Assembly: GCA_965215165.1 (NCBI GenBank)
Contig: CBDCCX010000006.1
Span: 3,224,001-3,288,000 of the forward strand
DNA length: 64,000 nt
Source: JANQRZ01 sp965215165
Lineage (GTDB): Bacteria; Bacteroidota; Rhodothermia; Rhodothermales; JANQRZ01
Direction: 5' to 3'
Under the pieces are notes generated by a model, which did not search any database, was not told the DNA's origin, and saw only the letters and a program-made list of their open reading frames with translations. The position numbers were made by a program, and so were the translations under genes. Numbering within the stretch: the stretch's first letter is position 1; every line of letters begins with the position of its first letter. Below, piece by piece: positions 15,414-23,442 of this stretch.

Positions 15414-15971
15414 ATGAAACACTTCCTCCCGCTCTGCCTCGCCCTCAGCCTGCTCGCCGCCACCGGCTGCACCGACCGCGACACGGTTCGCGACACCGAT
15501 GCTGACGCCGACGGCGAGACCGTCGAGACGGACGCCGAGTACGCCAGCTACGGCGACCCCCTCGCTCTGGCGGAGGGGCTTACGGCGCTCACGCCTGCCA
15601 TGCTCACGGCCGACCCGTCGGGCTACGACGGCACCGTCGTTCGCGTCGAAGGCCAGATCGCGAAGGTGTGCCGGAAGAAGGGGTGCTGGCTGACGCTCCA
15701 GAACCCGACGGCGTCGCCCATCCGCGTCCAGGTCCCACGCGGCGACGATGGCGACTACCTCTTTACCTTCCCGACCGACCTCGGCGTGAGCGAGGCCATC
15801 GTCGAGGGCACCGTCAGCGTGGACACGACGAGCGCCGAGACGCTCCGCCACCTCGCCCGCGACGAGGGCCGCTCGCAGCAGGAGATCGACGCCATCGTCG
15901 CGCCCCAACCGGAGGTCGTCCTCATCGCGCGCGGCGCGCTCGTCAGAGCCCCCGCCGCCGTCCAGTCGTAA
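15414..15971 (+). CDS. DUF4920-like lipoprotein
   Basis: 185 residues with a lipoprotein signal (LSLLAATGC, Cys19) followed by an acidic, threonine-rich linker. The folded part has the DUF4920 pattern: GTVVRVEGQIAKVCRKKGCW (about 63-82, with the C-x4-GCW motif) and a later FTFPTDLGVSEAIVEGTVS. The two cysteines may bind a metal or form a disulfide. The function of the family is not known. It is the second non-nuo gene inside the operon, between nuoF and nuoG, and palindromes precede it. An envelope location for a gene embedded in a respiratory operon hints at metal or Fe-S supply, but this is speculation. Confidence 0.7.
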   Translation: MKHFLPLCLALSLLAATGCTDRDTVRDTDADADGETVETDAEYASYGDPLALAEGLTALTPAMLTADPSGYDGTVVRVEGQIAKVCRKKGCWLTLQNPTASPIRVQVPRGDDGDYLFTFPTDLGVSEAIVEGTVSVDTTSAETLRHLARDEGRSQQEIDAIVAPQPEVVLIARGALVRAPAAVQS

Positions 15972-16013
15972 CGGGTCGATAGCCCCTACCGCCACCACCG
16001 TCACGTGTCCGCT

Positions 16014-17741
16014 ATGCCAACAGTAACGATTGACAACCGGCCCTACGAGTTCGAGGACGGCGCGACGCTGCTCCAGTTCTGCTCGGACATCGGGATCGAG
16101 GTGCCGCACTTCTGCTACCACCCGGCGATGAGCGTCCCGGCCAACTGCCGCCAGTGCTTGGTCAAAGTCGGCACCCCGGCGCGGAACCGGCAGACCGGCG
16201 AGGCCGAGACCAACGAGGACGGCAGCCCGGTCATCAGCTTCATGCCCAAGCTCCAGCCGAGCTGCGCCATCGCCATCACCGACGGGATGGTCGTCGAGAC
16301 CCAGCGCACCGACGCCGCCGTCGAGGAGGGCCAGGTCGACAACCTCGAGCTGCTGCTGATCAACCACCCGCTCGACTGCCCGATCTGCGACCAGGCCGGC
16401 CAGTGCCCACTCCAGAACCAGGCCTACAAGTTCGGCCCCGAAGGCAGCCGCTTCGAGTTCGAAAAAGTCCACAAGCCCAAGCGCGTCCAGCTCGGCCCCA
16501 ACGTCATCCTCGACGCCGAGCGCTGCATCAACTGCACCCGCTGCACGCGCTTCACGAGTGAGATCACCGAGACGCACCAGCTCTCGATCCACAACCGCGG
16601 CGACAAGAACTACCCGATGACCGCGCCGGGCGTCACCTTCGACGACCCCTACTCGATGAACGTCTGCGACCTCTGCCCAGTCGGCGCGCTCACCGAGGAC
16701 TACTTCCGCTTTCGCGCCCGCGTCTGGGAGATGTCGAAGACGCCGAGCTTGTCGACCTTCGGCAGCAAGGGCGTCAACGTCGACTACTGGGTCAAGGACA
16801 ACGAGATCCTCCGCATCACCCCGCGCCAGAACCTCGACGTGAACGAGTACTGGATGCCGGACGCCGCGCGCCTCGTCTATCAGTCGTTCAACGACAACCG
16901 CCCGCTCGGCCCACAGCTCCTCTTCCGCGAAGGTGGCGTGGGGGCGGCGACGTGGGAGCAGGCCTACGACGCGGCGGCGTTCCTGCTCAAAGAGCAGGGG
17001 GCGAACACGTTCTTCCTCGGATCGGCCTGGGCGACGGTCGAGGACAACTACCTCTTGGTGCAGCTCGCCGAGGCCCTCGGTGCCCCGGCCCCGCAGTACC
17101 TCTCGCACGTTGAGCCTGGCTCCGGCGACGACTGGCTCGTGAGCGACGACCGCGCGCCGAACGCCCAGGGCTGCGAACGACTGGGGATGCAGGAGGTCGA
17201 CGCCGAGCTGCTCCGCTCCCGGCTCCAGAGCGGCGAGATCGAGGTGCTCTATATTCTCGAAGACGACCCGGTCGCGGCAGGCGTGCTCAGCGAGGCCGAC
17301 CTCGACGGCGTGCAGGTCATCCTCCACCACTACCACACCACAAATCAGACGCTGCCGTTTGCGAACGTCGCCCTCCCGGCGGCGATGGCGGTCGAGACCA
17401 TCGGGACCTACGTCAACGCCGACGGGCGGGCGCAGCGGCTCCGCCCGGCCAAATCCATTCGCGGCGTCAACCGGACGCTGATGATGGAGATGGGCGTCAG
17501 CCGCCTCGACCGCCAGGGCACGCCGTTCGACCGCTGGCACGACGAGAGCCACAAGGTCGACTGCCAGCCTGGCTGGGCCGCGCTTCCTGAGATTGCTCGG
17601 CGGCTCGGCATCGAGATCGAGTCGAGCGGTCCGGCGGCCGTGATGGACGCCCTCGCCCAGTCCGACGCCTTCGCCGGGGCCACGCACAAGGCAATGGGCT
17701 TCACCGGCGTCCCGCTCGAAGACGTCGGCGAAGCAGTCTAG
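16014..17741 (+). CDS. nuoG: NADH-quinone oxidoreductase subunit G
   Basis: 575 residues from ATG 16014 (a GTG at 16005 is an alternative). The N-terminal [2Fe-2S] ferredoxin domain has its cysteines in LLQFC, VPHFCYHPAM and NCRQC. The His-ligated N5 segment follows (LINHPLDCPICDQAGQCPLQ), then the 4Fe-4S motif CINCTRCTRF and CDLCPVGAL. After about residue 250 comes a shortened molybdopterin-oxidoreductase-like region. The whole is shorter than E. coli NuoG (about 900 residues), close to the compact form seen in other Bacteroidota. It carries electrons from NuoF to NuoI/NuoB. The gene ends at a palindromic spacer. Confidence 0.94.
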   Translation: MPTVTIDNRPYEFEDGATLLQFCSDIGIEVPHFCYHPAMSVPANCRQCLVKVGTPARNRQTGEAETNEDGSPVISFMPKLQPSCAIAITDGMVVETQRTDAAVEEGQVDNLELLLINHPLDCPICDQAGQCPLQNQAYKFGPEGSRFEFEKVHKPKRVQLGPNVILDAERCINCTRCTRFTSEITETHQLSIHNRGDKNYPMTAPGVTFDDPYSMNVCDLCPVGALTEDYFRFRARVWEMSKTPSLSTFGSKGVNVDYWVKDNEILRITPRQNLDVNEYWMPDAARLVYQSFNDNRPLGPQLLFREGGVGAATWEQAYDAAAFLLKEQGANTFFLGSAWATVEDNYLLVQLAEALGAPAPQYLSHVEPGSGDDWLVSDDRAPNAQGCERLGMQEVDAELLRSRLQSGEIEVLYILEDDPVAAGVLSEADLDGVQVILHHYHTTNQTLPFANVALPAAMAVETIGTYVNADGRAQRLRPAKSIRGVNRTLMMEMGVSRLDRQGTPFDRWHDESHKVDCQPGWAALPEIARRLGIEIESSGPAAVMDALAQSDAFAGATHKAMGFTGVPLEDVGEAV

Positions 17742-17749
17742 CGATTTCC

Positions 17750-17793
17750 GATTTTGGATGGCGGATCGGGTGCGCCCGATCAAATCCAAAATC
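17750..17793. repeat. nested palindrome between nuoG and nuoH
   Basis: Outer arms GATTTTGGAT (17750-17759) and ATCCAAAATC (17784-17793) are perfectly complementary. Inner arms GATCGGG (17764-17770) and CCCGATC (17775-17781) also pair. It is followed by a 'ccccagtccccaatcca' tail like that between nuoD and nuoE. Confidence 0.85.
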
Positions 17794-17819
17794 CCCAGTC
17801 CCCAATCCAGAATCGAACT

Positions 17820-18872
17820 ATGGCAACCATCGCCGGCGTCTGGGAGGTCATCGACCTGCCGCTCGTCATCTTCCTGCTCCTCAACATCCTGCTGCTCTCG
17901 GCGTCGGTCCTGGTCTACGCCGAGCGCAAGGTGGCGGCCTTCATCCAGGAGCGGAGCGGCCCCAACCGCGTCGGCCCGGCGGGCATCCTGACGCCGTTCG
18001 CGGACGTGGTCAAGCTCATCCTGAAGGAGGACATCGTCCCGACGGCGGCCAACAAGTTCCTCCACTCGTTCGCGCCGACGCTGATGGTGGTGATCGCGAT
18101 GACGACGGCGAGCGTGATCCCGTTCGCCAAGGGGCTCGTGATCGCGGACGTGGGGATGGGGATTCTGGTGATCCTGGCGCTGACCTCGCTCTCGGTCTAC
18201 GGCGTGACCCTCGCCGGCTGGGCGTCGAACTCGAAGTACTCGCTGCTCGGCGGGCTGCGCTCCTCGGCGCAGATGATCTCGTACGAGCTCGCGATGGGCG
18301 CGGCGGTGATCTCGGTGGTGCTGATGAGCGCGTCGCTCAACCTGACCGACATCGTCGAGAGCCAGAACCACCTCGGGAGCGTCTTCGGCTGGAACCTCTT
18401 CCGCAACCCCGTCGGCTTCTTCCTCTTCACCGTCGCCGCCTTCGCCGAGACCAACCGCGCGCCGTTCGACCTGCCCGAGGCCGAGCAGGAGCTGGTCGGC
18501 GGCTACCACACCGAGTACTCGGGGATGAAGTTCGGGATGTTCTTCCTGGCCGAGTACGTCAACATGTTTATCGCCAGCATGGTCATCGCGACGCTCTTCC
18601 TCGGCGGCTACCTCGTGCCGGGCGAGATCTTCTTCGGCCCAGCGCTCGTCGAGAGCGGAATGGGGTGGCTGCTGACGGTCCTGCAGGTGGGGTCGTTCCT
18701 CGCCAAGTCGGCGTTCATGGCGTTCGTGTTCATCTGGGTGCGGTGGACGCTGCCGCGCTTCAAGTACAACCAGCTCATGACGCTCGGCTGGAAGTACATG
18801 CTGCCGATCTCGATCGCCAACATCGTCGTGATCGCGGGGCTCGTCGCGCTCTGGCACACCTTCGCCGGCTAG
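17820..18872 (+). CDS. nuoH: NADH-quinone oxidoreductase subunit H
   Basis: 350 residues from ATG 17820. The frame extends back to 17754, but those codons lie on the palindromic spacer. There are eight membrane helices. The signature segments are YAERKVAAFIQERSGPNRVG (about 36-55), the acidic loop AETNRAPFDLPEAEQELVGG and the GMKFGMFFLAEYVNM motif. NuoH forms the quinone channel and links it to proton translocation. It is the last nuo gene in the window: NuoI and the antiporter-like subunits J-N are not encoded here and must lie elsewhere. Confidence 0.96.
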   Translation: MATIAGVWEVIDLPLVIFLLLNILLLSASVLVYAERKVAAFIQERSGPNRVGPAGILTPFADVVKLILKEDIVPTAANKFLHSFAPTLMVVIAMTTASVIPFAKGLVIADVGMGILVILALTSLSVYGVTLAGWASNSKYSLLGGLRSSAQMISYELAMGAAVISVVLMSASLNLTDIVESQNHLGSVFGWNLFRNPVGFFLFTVAAFAETNRAPFDLPEAEQELVGGYHTEYSGMKFGMFFLAEYVNMFIASMVIATLFLGGYLVPGEIFFGPALVESGMGWLLTVLQVGSFLAKSAFMAFVFIWVRWTLPRFKYNQLMTLGWKYMLPISIANIVVIAGLVALWHTFAG

Positions 18873-18895
18873 CCGGCCCTCCGGTTCGTTTTCCC

Positions 18896-18923
18896 GTAGG
18901 GGCGACCGGCCGGTCGCCCCTAC
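18896..18923. repeat. 28-bp REP-like palindrome, copy 2 (perfect)
   Basis: Left half GTAGGGGCGACCGG and right half CCGGTCGCCCCTAC are exact reverse complements. It lies 24 bases after the nuoH stop codon and 27 bases before ettA, so it may end or stabilise the nuo transcript. Translation of such repeats gives the recurring shadow peptide VGATGRSP. Confidence 0.95.
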
Positions 18924-18950
18924 CTCATTTCCAACACCCATCAGCCTACT

Positions 18951-20633
<1,683 letters not shown>

Positions 20634-20705
20634 CCTGGAGAGGGCGACTGCGCCTCGTTCCCTGATCTTTCTTCCCCTTCTTCCTTTCGCCAAGCCACCC
20701 TTCTC

Positions 20706-21218
20706 GTGTCCACTTCCAACCTGTTCAAGGGGGCCGTCGCCGGTCTCGTCGCCGGGGCCGTCGGGTCCTGGGTCAAGAGCAAGGCCGAGCCGCTGCTGCA
20801 AACCATCGCCGAGGACTTCTTCCCGCCGACCCACGCCGAGAAGGAGCGCCCCGGCGCGGACCCGGACGGCCACCCCGAGCGGATGCCGCCGGCCAAGCTC
20901 GCCCAAGAGGTCACGGCCGAGACGCTTAGCCGTGACGAGAAGCTCGCGGCGCAGACCGGCATCCACTACGCCTTCGGCACCGGCGCGGGCGTCGCCTACG
21001 GAATGCTCGCCGAAGTCTCGCCGGTCGGCAGCGGGCTGGGCTTGCCGGCCTCGCTCGCGCTCTGGGCCGGCACGCACGGCACTACGCTCCCCGCCCTCGG
21101 CCTCCAGGCCGACCCCGACGAGTTGCCGGCCTCGGCGCACGTCTGGGAGATCGGCTCGCATCTCGTCTACGGCCTGACGGTCGACCTCGTCCGCCGCGCC
21201 GTCCGCGCCGCCCTGTGA
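20706..21218 (+). CDS. DUF1440 (YagU-like) membrane-associated protein
   Basis: 170 residues from GTG 20706. A glycine/alanine-rich N-terminal segment (NLFKGAVAGLVAGAVGSWVKS) is followed by a polar stretch with KAEPLLQ, then a C-terminal hydrophobic half with HYAFGTGAGVAYGMLAE and LALWAGTHGTTLPALG. This order is typical of the DUF1440/YagU inner-membrane family, for which an acid-resistance role has been suggested in E. coli. Two or three hydrophobic helices are likely. Its stop codon lies in the first unit of a triple 16-bp tandem repeat. Confidence 0.75.
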   Translation: MSTSNLFKGAVAGLVAGAVGSWVKSKAEPLLQTIAEDFFPPTHAEKERPGADPDGHPERMPPAKLAQEVTAETLSRDEKLAAQTGIHYAFGTGAGVAYGMLAEVSPVGSGLGLPASLALWAGTHGTTLPALGLQADPDELPASAHVWEIGSHLVYGLTVDLVRRAVRAAL

Positions 21219-21262
21219 GAGTCATTCGCTGTGAGAGTCATTCGCTGTGAGAGTCATTCGCT
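21215..21262. repeat. three perfect 16-bp tandem repeats
   Basis: GTGAGAGTCATTCGCT occurs at 21215-21230, 21231-21246 and 21247-21262, followed by a degenerate fourth unit (GAGTGAGTGATTGGCT). The first unit contains the TGA of the DUF1440 gene. Confidence 0.97.
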
Positions 21263-21317
21263 GAGTGAGTGATTGGCTGATCCGCCGATTGATCTCGCCA
21301 TCACCCAGTCATTCCCG

Positions 21318-22751
21318 ATGCCTACGTTCCGCTGCGACCTCGACCAGCCCGGCGCGCCGCTCCGGCACAGTTGGTCTCACACCGTCGGGAGTGGGCACGC
21401 GCCCCTCGCCCTCCGCTCCGACTGGCAGGCCCAGCTCCGGCGGTGCCGCCAGGAGCTAGGCGTCCAGTACGTCCGCTTCCACGGGACGCTCTCGAACCTC
21501 GGGATGTTCGAGGTGCACGACGGCGAGCCGGTCGACTCGTTCTTCAACGCCGACCAGATCTACGACTTCCTCCTCTCGGTCGGAATGAAGCCGTTCGTCG
21601 AGCTGTCGTTCATGCCGGAGGCGCTGGCCTCGGGCGGCAAGACGGTCTTCAACTACGCCAGCAACATCACCCCGCCGAAGGATCTGGGGCAGTGGGGTGG
21701 GCTGATCGGCCGGTTCGTGCGGCACCTGGTGGCGCGCTACGGCGTCGAGGAGGTGCGGACGTGGTACTTCGAGGTCTGGAACGAGCCGAACCTGAAGCAC
21801 TTCTGGGCCGGCACGCAGCAGGACTATTTCGACCTCTACCGCGCCACCGTCGAGGCCATCAAGGCGGTCGACTCGGGCCTGCGCGTCGGCGGCCCGGCAA
21901 CGGCCAACAACGGCTGGATCGAGGACTTCCTCGCCTTCTGCGAGAAGCACGACCTCCCCGCCGACTTCGTCACCACGCATCACTACCCGACCGACGCCTT
22001 CGGCGAGGAGGGCGACGACACCGAGGCGCAGTTAGCTGCCGGGTATCGCAACGTGCTCCGCGAGCGGACCCAGGACTCGGTGCGCCGCGCCCAGGGCAGG
22101 CCGGTGATCTACACCGAGTGGAACACGTCGAGCAACCCCTTCTTCTGGCGGCACGACACGCCCTACGCCGCCGCCTTCGTCGCCAAGACGTGGCTCGACG
22201 TGGCGAACCTCGTCGAGGGCTACAGCTACTGGGTGTTCTCGGACATCTTCGAGGAGAACTACTTCTCCTCTCGCCCCTTCCACGGCGGCTTCGGGCTGCT
22301 CACCATCCACGGCATCGCCAAGCCGACCTACCGCGCGCTCCAGCTCCTGCACCGCCTCGGCGACCGGCAGTTTCTCGTCGACGGTCTCCACCCGACGGTC
22401 GACTGCTGGGTGGTCCGGGGCGAGGACGCGCTCACCGTCTTCCTGACGAACCACGCCTTGCCGGAGCACGCGGTCGAGGACGCCGAGGTCGAGGTCCGGC
22501 TCGTGAACGCGCCCGAGGTCGGCGAGGTGGTCGTGGAGCGGATCGACGAGGAGCACGCGAACCCGCGCCGGGTGTGGGAGAAGATCGGCGAGCCGGCGTA
22601 TCTCTCGGCCGAGCAGGTGGCGCTGCTGCACGCGGCGAGCGAGGTCGGCCGCGCCTCGCTGCGCCCCGAGCGCGACGGCGAGGCGCTCGTGCTCCGCCTC
22701 GGTCTGCCGGCCCACGCCGTGGCCTCGGTCACCCTCGCCCTTGGAGGTTGA
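21318..22751 (+). CDS. glycoside hydrolase family 39 (beta-xylosidase-like)
   Basis: 477 residues from ATG 21318 (earlier in-frame codons overlie the tandem repeat). It has the clan GH-A TIM barrel with the acid/base Glu156 in EVWNEPN and the nucleophile Glu267 in YTEWNTSS, then a C-terminal beta-sandwich from about residue 345. This matches GH39 enzymes (beta-D-xylosidase or alpha-L-iduronidase), which release sugars from the non-reducing end of plant or algal polysaccharides. No signal peptide is visible, so it probably acts in the cytoplasm on imported oligosaccharides. The 3' end has a decayed copy about 500 bases downstream. Confidence 0.88.
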   Translation: MPTFRCDLDQPGAPLRHSWSHTVGSGHAPLALRSDWQAQLRRCRQELGVQYVRFHGTLSNLGMFEVHDGEPVDSFFNADQIYDFLLSVGMKPFVELSFMPEALASGGKTVFNYASNITPPKDLGQWGGLIGRFVRHLVARYGVEEVRTWYFEVWNEPNLKHFWAGTQQDYFDLYRATVEAIKAVDSGLRVGGPATANNGWIEDFLAFCEKHDLPADFVTTHHYPTDAFGEEGDDTEAQLAAGYRNVLRERTQDSVRRAQGRPVIYTEWNTSSNPFFWRHDTPYAAAFVAKTWLDVANLVEGYSYWVFSDIFEENYFSSRPFHGGFGLLTIHGIAKPTYRALQLLHRLGDRQFLVDGLHPTVDCWVVRGEDALTVFLTNHALPEHAVEDAEVEVRLVNAPEVGEVVVERIDEEHANPRRVWEKIGEPAYLSAEQVALLHAASEVGRASLRPERDGEALVLRLGLPAHAVASVTLALGG

Positions 22752-22898
22752 CCCCCGTTCGGGCCACGCATCGCTCTCGGACAAACCGACGCTGGCCGCC
22801 GCCTGTTCGTGGTCTTCACCCTCCGTCGCGGCCTCGTCCGTGTCATCTCGGCGCGCGGTATGAGCCGGAAGGAGCGGGCCCTCTACGATCCCACGTGA
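22752..22898 (+). pseudogene. 3' remnant of a BrnT-type toxin gene
   Basis: In one frame the stretch reads FGPRIALGQTDAGRRLFVVF, then TLRRGLVRVISARGMSRKER and ALYDPT before a TGA at 22896-22898. This is the C-terminal half of BrnT (DUF497) toxins, with the conserved G-x-T-x-x-GR, the R-VISAR-MS-x-KER segment and the terminal Y. The N-terminal half is missing: the frame closes against the GH39 stop codon. It is followed after 13 bases by a broken brnA, as in intact brnTA operons. Confidence 0.75.
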
Positions 22899-22911
22899 CT
22901 CATCCCATAGC

Positions 22912-23211
22912 CATGCCCGAGCACATCCCACGGTTCGACTCTGAGGAGCAGGAGCAGGCGTTCTGGTCCGAGAGCGATTCGGCCGAGCGTACCGATTGGA
23001 CGGAGGCGGAGCGCGTCGTCTTCCCGAACCTCAAGCCGTCCACCAAGACCATCTCAGTCCATCTGCCGGAGCACGTGCTCTACAGCCTGAAGCTGCTCGC
23101 TAACAGCGAGACGTACCGTACCAGTCGCTGCTCAAGCTGTTCTTGGCAGAACGGGTAGAGCACGAGCTTCGGAGGCGCGGCGAGGACCCGCTCGCCGAGG
23201 GACCCACCTGA
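22912..23211 (+). pseudogene. frameshifted BrnA/CopG-type antitoxin gene
   Basis: From ATG 22912 the frame encodes a polar N-terminus and then a ribbon-helix-helix-like stretch (STKTISVHLPEHVLYSLKLL). At about 23100-23115 it shifts and stops early at 23158. The neighbouring frame continues the family pattern (PYQSLLKLFLAERVEHELRR, then RGEDPLAEGPT) to a TGA at 23209-23211. A one- or two-base indel therefore kills the antitoxin, whose toxin partner is also truncated, so the module should be inert. Confidence 0.75.
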
Positions 23212-23218
23212 GCATAGT

Positions 23219-23310
23219 TGCAGTCGGCCGCGTGTTCTGCTGCCGGAGCGCGACGGGGAGACGCCCATGCTCCGGCTCGCCCTGCCAGCCTACGCCCCTG
23301 CCCCAGGGAC
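23219..23310 (+). pseudogene. decayed copy of the GH39 gene 3' end
   Basis: The DNA matches the end of the GH39 gene (about 22642-22730): both read GTCGGCCGCG and then a segment encoding PERDGE followed by a LRL-(G/A)-LPA pattern. Here it reads LPERDGETPMLRLALPAYAP, against RPERDGEALVLRLGLPAHAV in the intact gene. No start or catalytic domain is left. It lies on the far side of the dead BrnTA module. From 23311 to 23442 I see only a leader with no further gene. Confidence 0.65.
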
Positions 23311-23442
23311 GGTGCGTTTCGGGGGGGCGGCGGGTATCACGTTCAGATCAAATCCGGCCCGGCGGCTTGCGCTCGCCTAAACGGTTTCGTATCTAGGCTG
23401 TGCTTTGGACGTCTTGCCCTCTCCACTGACCCCCTCCTCCCT

